The position numbers and the translations under genes are program-made. This document shows positions 46,124-54,963 of a stretch of 64,000 bases of DNA, piece after piece (the first letter of the stretch is position 1; each line of letters starts with the position of its first letter). The notes beneath the pieces are model-generated. The model saw nothing but the letters and a program-made list of their open reading frames with translations. It ran no database searches and was not told where the DNA came from. The stretch covers positions 744,001-808,000 of the forward strand of contig NZ_RHLG01000001.1 in NCBI RefSeq assembly GCF_003712105.1, in the 5' to 3' direction. This stretch comes from Winogradskyella sp. GTDB lineage: Bacteria; Bacteroidota; Bacteroidia; Flavobacteriales; Flavobacteriaceae.

Positions 46124-47623
46124 ATGTCAAATTATTTCAACACATTGTCATTAAGAGAACAATTAGAGCAATTAGGAAAATGCCGTTTTATGGAATCTTC
46201 AGAATTTAAAGATGGCGTAAAGGCTTTAACAGGAAAGAAAATTGTAATTATTGGTTGCGGCGCACAAGGGCTTAATCAAGGTTTAAACATGAGAGATTCT
46301 GGCTTAGATATTTCTTATGCTTTACGTCAAGCAGCTATAGATGAACAACGACCATCTTATGAAAATGCTATTACTCATGGATTTAGAGTTGGTACATATA
46401 ACCAACTTATACCACAAGCAGATGTAGTACTAAACTTAACACCAGATAAGCAACATAGCAATGTTGTAAAAACAGTAATGCCTTTAATGAAAAAAGGAGC
46501 AACTTTAAGTTACTCTCATGGTTTTAACATTGTTGAAGAAGGCACAAAAATCCGTGAGGATATAACGGTTATCATGGTAGCGCCAAAATGTCCAGGTACA
46601 GAAGTTAGAGAAGAATATAAACGAGGTTTTGGTGTGCCAACACTCATTGCAGTACATCCGGAAAATGATCCAGAAAATAAAGGCTGGGCTCAAGCAAAAG
46701 CATATGCTGTTGCTACAGGTGGACATAGAGCAGGAGTTTTAGAATCGTCTTTTATTGCTGAAGTTAAGAGTGATTTAATGGGTGAACAAACCATTTTATG
46801 TGGTTTGCTACAAACAGGCGCAATTTTGTCTTTTGATAAAATGGTTGAAGAAGGCATTGAGCCTACCTATGCTGCCAAACTTATTCAGTTTGGATGGGAA
46901 ACCATTACAGAAGCTCTAAAACATGGTGGTATTACCAACATGATGGATCGCTTATCTAATCCGGCTAAAATTAAAGCCTATAAACTTTCAGAAGACTTAA
47001 AAGAAATTATGCGTCCATTATTCCAGAAGCATATGGATGATATTATATCAGGGCATTTCTCTAAGACCATGATGGAAGATTGGGCTAATGACGATAAAAA
47101 CTTATTACAATGGAGAGCCGCAACTGGTGAAACTGCATTTGAAAAAACAGCATTAACTACCGACCATATCTCAGAGCAAGATTACTTTGATAAAGGCACA
47201 TTGTTAGTGGCGTTTGTAAAGTCTGGTGTAGAATTAGCTTTTGAAACTATGGTTAGCGCTGGAATAATAGAAGATTCTGCATATTATGAATCACTACACG
47301 AGCTACCACTTATTGCCAATACCATTGCAAGAAAGAAGTTATTTGAAATGAACAGAGTTATTTCTGATACAGCTGAGTACGGATGCTATCTGTTTGATCA
47401 TGCTTGCAAACCACTTCTTAAAGATTTTATGAAAACAGTAGACACATCTGTAATTGGCAATCCATTTACAACTTCTAATGGTGTAGATAATGTGGAGTTG
47501 ATTGCAATTAATGACGCCATAAGAAATCACCCAATTGAAGCTGTTGGGCAACGTTTACGGGCTGCAATGACTGCCATGAAAGTGATTAAAACTACTATAG
47601 TACAAGATTCTATCTTGGCTTAA
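46124..47623 (+). CDS. ilvC: Ketol-acid reductoisomerase, class II
   Basis: A 499-residue long-form enzyme as in enterobacteria and plants, not the ~330-residue class I form. The Rossmann motif is [19 protein letters not shown]. The two knotted C-terminal domains carry acidic metal ligands around [13 protein letters not shown] and the repeated segment around [21 protein letters not shown]. It reduces and rearranges acetolactate and acetohydroxybutyrate. It lies 11 bases after ilvN. Confidence 0.96.
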   Translation: MSNYFNTLSLREQLEQLGKCRFMESSEFKDGVKALTGKKIVIIGCGAQGLNQGLNMRDSGLDISYALRQAAIDEQRPSYENAITHGFRVGTYNQLIPQADVVLNLTPDKQHSNVVKTVMPLMKKGATLSYSHGFNIVEEGTKIREDITVIMVAPKCPGTEVREEYKRGFGVPTLIAVHPENDPENKGWAQAKAYAVATGGHRAGVLESSFIAEVKSDLMGEQTILCGLLQTGAILSFDKMVEEGIEPTYAAKLIQFGWETITEALKHGGITNMMDRLSNPAKIKAYKLSEDLKEIMRPLFQKHMDDIISGHFSKTMMEDWANDDKNLLQWRAATGETAFEKTALTTDHISEQDYFDKGTLLVAFVKSGVELAFETMVSAGIIEDSAYYESLHELPLIANTIARKKLFEMNRVISDTAEYGCYLFDHACKPLLKDFMKTVDTSVIGNPFTTSNGVDNVELIAINDAIRNHPIEAVGQRLRAAMTAMKVIKTTIVQDSILA

Positions 47624-47624
47624 T

Positions 47625-47927
47625 ATGGTGTTAGAAGTTGCAATATTAAATGTAAAAGAAAATTTAGAGAGGCAATTTGAAGCCGATTTTTTAATTGCAG
47701 GAAACTATATAAGTAAAATTAAAGGTTACAAAGGACATACCTTAAAAAAATGTATTGAAGAAGAGCGAAAATATATTTTGTTGGTTGATTGGGAAACTCT
47801 AGAAAATCATAATATCGACTTTAGAACGTCTGATGAATACCAAAAATGGAAAACATTATTACATCATTATTATGAGCCATTTCCAATAGTTGAACATTAC
47901 GAGACTATAATTAATTACAAAATATAA
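47625..47927 (+). CDS. Antibiotic-biosynthesis-monooxygenase (ABM) domain protein
   Basis: A 100-residue small dimeric alpha-beta barrel protein (VLEVAILNVKENLERQFEADFLIAGNYISKIKGYKGHTLKKC ... YILLVDWETLENHNIDFRTSDEYQKWKTLLHHYYEPFPIVEHYE). The pattern, including the late W/F/H residues, is that of ABM-type proteins. It begins one base after the ilvC stop, inside the ilv operon before ilvA. ABM proteins vary in function and its role here is unknown; a link to keto-acid chemistry is only inference. Confidence 0.75.
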   Translation: MVLEVAILNVKENLERQFEADFLIAGNYISKIKGYKGHTLKKCIEEERKYILLVDWETLENHNIDFRTSDEYQKWKTLLHHYYEPFPIVEHYETIINYKI

Positions 47928-47952
47928 ACCTTTTCTCTTTAGAGGATTATTT

Positions 47953-49221
47953 ATGGAAAATATGACAACCACATATAAGCCAACATTAAAAGCTGTTGAA
48001 CAAGCATCCCAAAAACTTAAAGGTGTAGCTTCTATTTCACCTTTGATGAAGAATGCACGTTACTCAAAAGAGTTTAATGCTAATATCTTTTTTAAGCGAG
48101 AAGATTTGCAAGAGGTACGCTCATACAAAATCCGAGGAGCATATAACAAGATTTCTTCATTATCACCTTCGCAAATTGAAAACGAAATTGTTTGTGCGAG
48201 CGCAGGGAATCATGCGCAAGGTGTAGCGTTATCCTGTAAACTTTTAAAAATAAAAGGTACAATTTTTATGCCTTCACCAACGCCAAATCAGAAGATAGAA
48301 CAGGTTAAAATGTTTGGTGAAGATTATATTGATGTAATATTAACTGGTGATACGTTCGATGATGCATACGAAGCTGCAATGGAACAATGTGAGCGATTAA
48401 ACAAAACCTTTATTCATCCATTTAATGACGAAAAAGTTATTGAAGGCCAAGCTACGGTTGGTTTAGAAATAATAGACCAAATAAAAAGTCATCCTATTCA
48501 CTATGTTTTTGTGCCGATAGGTGGCGGCGGATTAAGTGCCGGGTTGTCAAGTGTTTTTAAATCACTTTCTCCAGAAACTAAGATAATTGGCGTAGAACCT
48601 AAAGGTGCTCCATCAATGTCTACATCAATAAAAAATGATAGAAATACAACATTAAATAAAATTGAAAATTTTGTCGATGGAGCAGCTGTAAAGCGTGTTG
48701 GTGATTTAAATTTTGATATCTGTAAAGAGACTTTAGATGATGTGCTTACAGTTGATGAAGGTAAAATATGCCAAACCATTTTAGATCTTTATAACAAAGA
48801 CGCTATTGTTGTTGAACCTGCAGGCGCATTGAGTTTATCGGCACTAGAACAGTATAACGATAAAATAAAAGATAAGAATGTAGTTTGTGTAGTTAGTGGA
48901 AGTAATAATGATATTACCCGAACCGCAGAAATAAAAGAACGCGCCTTATTGTATGCTAATCTTAAGCACTATTTTATTATAAAATTCCCGCAACGCGCTG
49001 GTGCATTGCGAGAGTTTGTAACTACAATTTTAGGTCCTGAAGATGATATTACTCATTTTGAATACACCAAAAAAGTAAACCGCGAAAATGATGTGGCTGT
49101 TGTTGGACTACAAATAAAATCTCCAAACGACTTAGAGCCTTTAATTACTAAAATGAAGCTGCATAATTTCTTTGGAGATTATCTTAACGACAAACCAGAC
49201 TTATTTCAATTTCTAGTATAG
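47953..49221 (+). CDS. ilvA: Threonine dehydratase (biosynthetic)
   Basis: A 422-residue PLP enzyme. The PLP lysine is in REDLQEVRSYKIRGAYNK, and the phosphate-binding glycine loop is PIGGGGLSAGLSSVF. A single C-terminal ACT-like regulatory domain (about 340-422, FIIKFPQRAGALREFVTTIL) follows; full-size E. coli IlvA has two. It deaminates threonine to 2-ketobutyrate, the first step to isoleucine. It ends the ilv operon. Confidence 0.94.
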   Translation: MENMTTTYKPTLKAVEQASQKLKGVASISPLMKNARYSKEFNANIFFKREDLQEVRSYKIRGAYNKISSLSPSQIENEIVCASAGNHAQGVALSCKLLKIKGTIFMPSPTPNQKIEQVKMFGEDYIDVILTGDTFDDAYEAAMEQCERLNKTFIHPFNDEKVIEGQATVGLEIIDQIKSHPIHYVFVPIGGGGLSAGLSSVFKSLSPETKIIGVEPKGAPSMSTSIKNDRNTTLNKIENFVDGAAVKRVGDLNFDICKETLDDVLTVDEGKICQTILDLYNKDAIVVEPAGALSLSALEQYNDKIKDKNVVCVVSGSNNDITRTAEIKERALLYANLKHYFIIKFPQRAGALREFVTTILGPEDDITHFEYTKKVNRENDVAVVGLQIKSPNDLEPLITKMKLHNFFGDYLNDKPDLFQFLV

Positions 49222-49288
49222 CTTAACGTAGACTTAACCTAATTAATAAAGCTAAAATTGTATCTTAACGTTAAATAAAAAAGATATT

Positions 49289-50881
49289 ATGATTTCAACT
49301 TTTGTAGACATTCCTGAGGAATTTCAAATTAAAGAAACACTAAATCAAAATACATATTTAGTAGATGGAGAGTTGATTCCTTGGAAAGGGAAAACATCAG
49401 AAGTTTTTTCTACAATTTCATCTACCGAAAAATACCAACCAACACTATTAGGCACTATTCCCACTTTGGGAGAGGAAGAAGCCTTGGATGCACTTAATGC
49501 AGCGGTAAATGCGTATAATAAAGGTCAAGGTTTATGGCCAACAATGAAAGTAGCGGACAGAATTGCTTGCATGGAAAAATTTGTCTCACAGATGAAAACC
49601 AAGCGTGATGAGGTTGTGAAGTTGTTGATGTGGGAAATTGGTAAAAACCTTCCGGATTCTGAAAAGGAATTTGATAGAACAGTAGATTATATATACGATA
49701 CTATCGAAGATTACAAACAGATGGATCGCAATAGCGCTAAGTTTCAAAAAGAAACTGGCGTACATGCTCATATACGAAGAGGTCCATTAGGTGTTGTGCT
49801 ATGTTTAGGGCCATATAATTACCCTTTAAATGAAACATTTGCATTACTTATACCAGCTTTAATTATGGGTAATACAGCCATTTTTAAACCTGCAAAATTT
49901 GGCGTTTTGCTGCTTTCACCACTATTAGAAGCATTTCAGAATAGTTTCCCAAAAGGTGTAGTTAATATTATTTATGGTAGAGGAAGAACAGTTGCAACAC
50001 CTATCATGAAAGATGGCCGTGTTGATGTTTTGGCTTTAATAGGAAATAGTAAATCTGCAAATGCGCTTCAAGATGTGCATCCGAAGAGTAACCGGCTAAG
50101 AATGGTTTTAGGGTTGGAAGCAAAAAACCCTGCAATTGTGCTTAAAGATGCCGATTTAGATTTAGCAATAAGTGAGTGCATTGCTGGCACAACCTCTTTT
50201 AATGGGCAACGTTGTACAGCATTAAAAGTGTTGTATGTGCACGAGGACATTATAGAGGAATTCAATACACGTTTTTCTGAAAAATTAGATGCTTTAAAGT
50301 ATGGAAATCCATGGGAAGATGGTGTAAAACTAACACCGTTACCAGAGCCAGATAAACCAGCTTACATTCAAGAACTCATTGATGACGCCACAGAAAAAGG
50401 CGCAAAAATCATTAATAAAAAAGGTGGAGAAACAACTGATAATTATATTTTTCCGGCTTTAATGTACCCAGTAACCAAAGATATGCGTGTGTACGAAGAA
50501 GAACAATTTGGACCTATAATTCCTGTAATTCCTTTTTCTGATATAGATGTGCCTTTGGATGATATGGCCGAATCTAATTATGGTCAACAAGTAAGTTTGT
50601 TTGGAAAGGACATAAATACACTCGCACCATTAATCGATACTTTAGTGAATCTAGTATGCCGAGTTAATTTAAACAGTTCTTGCCAACGTGGACCAGATGT
50701 GTATCCATTTACAGGAAGAAAAGACTCAGCAGTGGCAACATTGAGTGTGCATGATGCATTGCGTTCGTTTTCAATTAGGACATTTTTAGCGTCAAAAGAT
50801 AATGCGTATAACAATGAAATTTTAGAAAAGTTGCTTGATTCTAGAGCATCAAACTTTGTAAGTACCGATTATATTCTTTAG
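49289..50881 (+). CDS. gapN: NADP-dependent non-phosphorylating glyceraldehyde-3-phosphate dehydrogenase
   Basis: A 530-residue aldehyde dehydrogenase. The catalytic Cys is in [19 protein letters not shown], the general-base Glu in [18 protein letters not shown], and the Asn in [25 protein letters not shown]. The QRCTA-type active-site segment matches GapN rather than other ALDH groups. It would oxidise glyceraldehyde-3-phosphate to 3-phosphoglycerate with NADPH, useful for the NADPH-requiring synthesis encoded around it. It has its own terminator, just before the arginine leader. Confidence 0.88.
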   Translation: MISTFVDIPEEFQIKETLNQNTYLVDGELIPWKGKTSEVFSTISSTEKYQPTLLGTIPTLGEEEALDALNAAVNAYNKGQGLWPTMKVADRIACMEKFVSQMKTKRDEVVKLLMWEIGKNLPDSEKEFDRTVDYIYDTIEDYKQMDRNSAKFQKETGVHAHIRRGPLGVVLCLGPYNYPLNETFALLIPALIMGNTAIFKPAKFGVLLLSPLLEAFQNSFPKGVVNIIYGRGRTVATPIMKDGRVDVLALIGNSKSANALQDVHPKSNRLRMVLGLEAKNPAIVLKDADLDLAISECIAGTTSFNGQRCTALKVLYVHEDIIEEFNTRFSEKLDALKYGNPWEDGVKLTPLPEPDKPAYIQELIDDATEKGAKIINKKGGETTDNYIFPALMYPVTKDMRVYEEEQFGPIIPVIPFSDIDVPLDDMAESNYGQQVSLFGKDINTLAPLIDTLVNLVCRVNLNSSCQRGPDVYPFTGRKDSAVATLSVHDALRSFSIRTFLASKDNAYNNEILEKLLDSRASNFVSTDYIL

Positions 50882-50888
50882 GATAAAG

Positions 50889-50930
50889 CTCATAAAAGGT
50901 GAAGAAATTTCATTTTTTAAGAGTTTTTTT
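50889..50930 (+). terminator. Terminator of gapN
   Basis: CTCATAAAAGGTG (50889-50901) pairs with CATTTTTTAAGAG (50911-50923), one mismatch and two G-T pairs, loop of 9 bases, then seven T. It isolates the arginine leader from gapN. Confidence 0.75.
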
Positions 50931-50970
50931 CTGAATATGATAATTTTAAGACAAAACAAGGGTTTTATTA

Positions 50971-51000
50971 TTGCTGTTAAAAATTTAATTGCTACGTTTA
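50971..51000 (+). promoter_or_regulatory. Candidate promoter of the arginine leader
   Basis: TTG at 50971-50973, 19 bases, then TACGTTTA (last base A instead of G). Transcription would start near 51006, at the ATG of the first leader peptide. TAATTTTA at 50941-50948 is an alternative -7 that would leave about 50 bases before that ATG. Neither is a perfect match. Confidence 0.35.
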
Positions 51001-51005
51001 CACTA

Positions 51006-51074
51006 ATGTTTACAAAAGAAAATAAAATAAATAGGGTATTCCCCGAGTTAACAACTCGCTTCCGACGTCGCTAA
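51006..51074 (+). CDS. Arginine leader peptide 1 (22 codons)
   Basis: An ATG-started frame of 22 codons that ends R-F-R-R-R-stop (CGC TTC CGA CGT CGC TAA at 51057-51074) and has one more Arg earlier. CGN arginine codons in a row stand out in this AT-rich gap. The stem CGAGTT/AACTCG (51044-51058) falls within its coding sequence just before the Arg run. Placed between a terminator and the arginine operon, it is best read as an attenuator leader peptide whose translation would stall when charged Arg-tRNA is scarce. It is too short for homology evidence. Confidence 0.6.
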   Translation: MFTKENKINRVFPELTTRFRRR

Positions 51075-51121
51075 TTCAACATAGACGCAAAACCTTATAT
51101 CTTAATTTTATTTTTTTAATC

Positions 51122-51217
51122 ATGTACCTTATTCATTTCATATTTAATTTTCAAACAACAGTTAATTCAATAATTAGCTTAGGTCAGGTACGCCGCAGAA
51201 TTCCGCGTCGCCCGTAA
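51122..51217 (+). CDS. Arginine leader peptide 2 (31 codons)
   Basis: An ATG-started frame of 31 codons that ends V-R-R-R-I-P-R-R-P-stop (CGC CGC AGA ATT CCG CGT CGC CCG TAA at 51191-51217): five Arg in the last eight codons and none before. It is followed at once by small stem-loops. It is in a different frame from leader peptide 1, so the two are independent frames in tandem. The composition and position match a classical amino-acid leader peptide for the operon starting at 51352. Confidence 0.65.
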   Translation: MYLIHFIFNFQTTVNSIISLGQVRRRIPRRP

Positions 51218-51264
51218 GGGTATGTTTCTATTTTCGGAACTATAGGTGAGTCCAGTTCCTTTTC
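51211..51264 (+). promoter_or_regulatory. Putative attenuator structures after leader peptide 2
   Basis: Three pairings are possible: CCC-GTAA-GGG (51211-51220) over the stop codon of peptide 2; GTTTC (51224-51228) with GGAAC (51236-51240); and GGAACT (51236-51241) with AGTTCC (51254-51259), followed by TTTT. The last two share GGAAC and exclude each other, as antiterminator and terminator would. The final T-run is short, so termination strength is uncertain. Confidence 0.45.
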
Positions 51265-51351
51265 CAAAAAAGTAATCACAATTAAAAAACAACTGTCACA
51301 GTATAAAGAAGTTTTAAATACTGACAGAAAATCATAAAACAAATTAAGATA

Positions 51352-51972
51352 ATGCAAATCGTAATTGCAGATAAATCACATAGCGTATATGCGCAACAAG
51401 TTTGCGATACTATTGCCGATGCAGCGAAAGTTAGAGGTACTGGTATTGCCAAACGAGAAGCTAGATACATTATTGAAAAGATGGAAAAAGGCAATGCTGT
51501 AATTGCACTTGATGGAGACATCTTTGCTGGTTTTTGCTATATAGAATCTTGGGGCCATGGAAAGTTTGTTGCCAATTCAGGCCTTATTGTGCATCCAGAT
51601 TTTAGAGGGCAAGGCTTAGCAAAAAAAATTAAGAAAGCCATCTTTGAGCAATCAAGAGCGAAATATCCAGACGCTAAGGTTTTTAGTATTACTACAGGTT
51701 TGGCAGTAATGAAAATGAATAGCGATTTGGGCTATAAGCCTGTGACATTTTCAGAATTAACAGATGATGAATCCTTCTGGAATGGCTGTCAGACGTGTAA
51801 GAATTATGATGTACTTCAACGTACCAATCAAAGTATGTGTTTGTGCACAGGAATGCTCTATGATCCAAATACTTCAGAAGAACAGTCAAAGCAAAAGCAT
51901 AAGTTCGATAAGAAAGTATGGACAAGATTAAAAAACATCAAACAAATACGATTTTCAAAAAAAGATAAGTAA
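51352..51972 (+). CDS. GNAT acyltransferase, candidate acylglutamate synthase
   Basis: A 206-residue GNAT protein. The acyl-CoA pyrophosphate loop is VHPDFRGQGLAKKIKKAIF (about 81-99), preceded by GKFVANSGLIV. After the GNAT core there is a Cys cluster: C146-x2-C149 in NGCQTCKNYD and C163-x-C165 in SMCLCTGMLY, which may bind zinc. It is the first gene of the arginine operon and overlaps argG by one base. No ArgA or ArgJ is otherwise present in the operon, so it is the natural candidate for the first step, acylation of glutamate. I recall a Bacteroides GNAT being proposed for this step but cannot verify it here. Confidence 0.75.
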   Translation: MQIVIADKSHSVYAQQVCDTIADAAKVRGTGIAKREARYIIEKMEKGNAVIALDGDIFAGFCYIESWGHGKFVANSGLIVHPDFRGQGLAKKIKKAIFEQSRAKYPDAKVFSITTGLAVMKMNSDLGYKPVTFSELTDDESFWNGCQTCKNYDVLQRTNQSMCLCTGMLYDPNTSEEQSKQKHKFDKKVWTRLKNIKQIRFSKKDK

Positions 51973-53150
51973 TGAAGAAATTAGTAATCGCTTATAGTGG
52001 TGGATTAGATACATCATATTGTGCTGTTAGTCTCTCAAAAGCTGGATACGATGTACATGCTGTAAGCGTAAATACTGGAGGATTTTCAGCAGAAGAGATT
52101 AAGACTATTGAAGCAAATGCATACAAAATGGGTGTGTCGACCTATAAGAATATCGATGCTGTAAAAACCTTTTACAATAAGGTAGTCAAGTATCTGGTAT
52201 TTGGTAATGTACTCAAAAATAATACCTATCCATTATCTGTAAGTGCAGAGCGTATTGTACAAGCTATTGAAATTATACAATACGCTAAAAGTATTAACGC
52301 AGATTATATTGCTCACGGTAGTACTGGTGCAGGAAATGACCAGGTGCGTTTTGATATGATTTTTCAAACTTTAGCACCAGAGATTGAGATTATTACGCCA
52401 ATACGAGATAATAAACTATCTAGACAAGAAGAAATCGAATATTTAAAGAGTAATGGTATCGATATGTCTTGGGAAAAGGCAAAATACTCCGTTAATAAAG
52501 GGCTTTGGGGAACAAGTGTAGGCGGTGACGAGACCTTAACATCTCATTCGGCTTTACCTAGTGACGCGTATCCATCTCAACTCAGTAAAACTGAAGAAAC
52601 CAAGGTGACATTGACCTTTTTAAAAGGGGAATTAGTGGCTTTAAATGGTGAAAACAACAGCCCAGAAGTAAATATTGAAAAACTTAACAATTTAGCTTCA
52701 GCTTATGCCATAGGCAGAGACATCCACGTTGGCGATACCATTGTAGGTATTAAAGGACGTGTTGGTTTTGAAGCGGCAGCTGCTCTAGTTATTATAAAAG
52801 CGCACCATTTATTAGAAAAGCATACACTTACTAAATGGCAGTTACAGCACAAGGATTACATGTCTAATTTTTATGGTATGCATTTGCATGAAGGGCAATA
52901 CCTAGACCCAGTGATGCGAAATATGGAAGCTTTTTTACAAAGTAGTCAAGAGACTGTTTCTGGAGATGTAATCGTGAGCTTAAAACCATATCATTTTACT
53001 TTAAATGGTGTCGTTTCAGAACACGATTTAATGAATGCCAAGTTCGGAAGTTACGGTGAGATGAATAAAGGTTGGAGCGCTGATGAAGCCAAAGGATTCA
53101 TTAAGATTTTAGGAAATCAGAATAAAATATATCAACAAGTCAATGGCTAA
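51972..53150 (+). CDS. argG: Argininosuccinate synthase
   Basis: A 392-residue ATP-dependent synthase. The PP-loop AYSGGLDTSYCAVSLSKAGYDVHAV binds ATP, and HGSTGAGNDQVRFDMIF and KYSVNKGLWGTSVGGDETL are family signatures. It joins citrulline and aspartate. Its start overlaps the GNAT gene by one base and its end overlaps argC by 8 bases, so translation is coupled. Confidence 0.96.
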   Translation: MKKLVIAYSGGLDTSYCAVSLSKAGYDVHAVSVNTGGFSAEEIKTIEANAYKMGVSTYKNIDAVKTFYNKVVKYLVFGNVLKNNTYPLSVSAERIVQAIEIIQYAKSINADYIAHGSTGAGNDQVRFDMIFQTLAPEIEIITPIRDNKLSRQEEIEYLKSNGIDMSWEKAKYSVNKGLWGTSVGGDETLTSHSALPSDAYPSQLSKTEETKVTLTFLKGELVALNGENNSPEVNIEKLNNLASAYAIGRDIHVGDTIVGIKGRVGFEAAAALVIIKAHHLLEKHTLTKWQLQHKDYMSNFYGMHLHEGQYLDPVMRNMEAFLQSSQETVSGDVIVSLKPYHFTLNGVVSEHDLMNAKFGSYGEMNKGWSADEAKGFIKILGNQNKIYQQVNG

Positions 53151-54129
53151 AATGGAACACATAGGAATTATTGGAGGCGCAGGTTATACAGCAGGCGAAC
53201 TCATAAGATTATTGGCGCACCACCCAAAAGTTACTATTGATTTTGTGTATAGTACCTCTAATGCTGGTAATAAAATAAGCGCCATTCATCAAGATTTGGT
53301 TGGGACCTTAGACATGACTTTTACAGATAAGATTAATACAGAAGTTGATGTGTTGTTTTTATGCCTGGGCCATGGTAATTCCAAAGCATTTTTGGAGAAA
53401 CACAACTTTTCTGAAAGCACAAAAATAATAGACTTAAGTAATGATTTTAGGCTTAAAAAAGGTGAAACATTTCAAGGTAAAACCTTTGTTTATGGTTTGC
53501 CTGAATTGCAAAAAGACAAAATTAAAACTGCTGACTATATTGCAAATCCAGGCTGTTTTGCAACTGCTTTACAATTAGGGTTATTGCCATTAGCTGCAAA
53601 TGGCCTACTAAAAAGTGATGTGCATATTAATGCAGTTACTGGTGCAACAGGAGCAGGCACATCTTTATCTAGGACCACTCATTTTACATGGCGAGACAAT
53701 AACTTTTCGTATTATAAAGCATTTACGCATCAACACTTGGGAGAGATTCATCAAACGGTTAATCAATTGCAACAAGACTTTAATTCTGAAATCAATTTTA
53801 TGCCTAATCGAGGGAATTTTTCAAGAGGTATTTTTGCAACCTTATATACAAAGTTTGAGGGTTCTATAGAAGAGGCGAAAGCTATTTTTAATAATTACTA
53901 TAATGAAGCTGCATTTACTTTTATTTCTGAAGAACCTTTGCATTTAAAGCAAGTAGTTAATACAAATAAATGTATAATTCATTTACATAAACACGATAAT
54001 AAATTATTAATAACAAGTATAATAGATAACCTCTTAAAAGGTGCTTCAGGGCAAGCCATTCAAAATATGAACCTCATGCTAGGTTTTGACCAAACTGAAG
54101 GTTTGCAATTAAAAGGAAGCTACTTTTAG
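53143..54129 (+). CDS. argC: N-acyl-gamma-glutamyl-phosphate reductase
   Basis: A 328-residue reductase. The NADP loop is GIIGGAGYTAGELIRLLAHHP, and the catalytic Cys is in YIANPGCFATALQLGLLPLAANGL. It reduces acylglutamyl phosphate to the semialdehyde. The acyl group may be succinyl in this organism. It overlaps argG by 8 bases. Confidence 0.95.
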   Translation: MAKMEHIGIIGGAGYTAGELIRLLAHHPKVTIDFVYSTSNAGNKISAIHQDLVGTLDMTFTDKINTEVDVLFLCLGHGNSKAFLEKHNFSESTKIIDLSNDFRLKKGETFQGKTFVYGLPELQKDKIKTADYIANPGCFATALQLGLLPLAANGLLKSDVHINAVTGATGAGTSLSRTTHFTWRDNNFSYYKAFTHQHLGEIHQTVNQLQQDFNSEINFMPNRGNFSRGIFATLYTKFEGSIEEAKAIFNNYYNEAAFTFISEEPLHLKQVVNTNKCIIHLHKHDNKLLITSIIDNLLKGASGQAIQNMNLMLGFDQTEGLQLKGSYF

Positions 54130-54162
54130 GTTATCTCAATACTAATTCAACAATATTAAAAA

Positions 54163-54963
54163 ATGAAAATAGCCATAATAGGTACAGGAAATTTAGGGTG
54201 TTCAATTGCAAAAGGATTGATAACAAGTAATGCGATTACTACACTGTATTTAACTAAACGAAATCTTAATAGTATTAAAGAGTTTGAAGGATTTAAAGGT
54301 GTTACACTGACTTCAGATAATTTAGAAGCTGTAAAGCAATCCGATATTATAATTTTTGCGGTACAACCTTCACACCTCGAAAAAATCTTAAATGAGATTG
54401 AACCGTTATTAAACGAAAATCACGTACTGATTTCTACAATTACAGGATTTTCTATCGCCAAAATGGAAGGCATTGTAGGAGCAGATAAATACATTATTAG
54501 AGCAATGCCAAATACAGCAATTGCAGTAGGTAAATCTATGACTTGTATTTGTAGTAATAGGAATGGGAAAGAAAGATTAAAATTGGCTGAAGCTATTTTT
54601 AACAGATTAGGTACTTCTATTGTAATTCAGGAAGATTTAATGCAGGCTGCAACAGTAGTATGTGCAAGTGGTATTGCCTTTTGGATGCGGTTAATTAGAG
54701 CTACAACCCAGGCTGCTATTCAGTTAGGTTTCGAAGCCAAAGAAGCACAAGAATTAGCGATGCACACCTGTCAAGGAGCAGCAAACTTGTTAATTACTAA
54801 CGGACGTCATCCTGAAGAAGAAATAGATAAAGTGACCACACCAAAAGGATGCACTATAGAAGGTCTAAATGAAATGGAGCATAAAGGATTAAGCTCGTCT
54901 TTAATTCAAGGTATGGTTGCATCTTTTAATAAGATAAATAGCATTAAAACAAATCAGTTATGA
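54163..54963 (+). CDS. proC: Pyrroline-5-carboxylate reductase
   Basis: A 266-residue reductase with Rossmann start MKIAIIGTGNLGCSIAKGL and the C-terminal dimer/active-site region VTTPKGCTIEGLNEMEHKGLSSSLIQG. It makes proline from pyrroline-5-carboxylate. Its place inside the arginine operon is notable: glutamate semialdehyde or ornithine-derived intermediates link the two pathways. It overlaps argD by 4 bases. Confidence 0.94.
   Translation: MKIAIIGTGNLGCSIAKGLITSNAITTLYLTKRNLNSIKEFEGFKGVTLTSDNLEAVKQSDIIIFAVQPSHLEKILNEIEPLLNENHVLISTITGFSIAKMEGIVGADKYIIRAMPNTAIAVGKSMTCICSNRNGKERLKLAEAIFNRLGTSIVIQEDLMQAATVVCASGIAFWMRLIRATTQAAIQLGFEAKEAQELAMHTCQGAANLLITNGRHPEEEIDKVTTPKGCTIEGLNEMEHKGLSSSLIQGMVASFNKINSIKTNQL

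Noticed and set aside
51063..51070. CGACGTCG palindrome as an operator before the arginine operon
   Set aside because: It is explained as consecutive CGA/CGT/CGC arginine codons of leader peptide 1.
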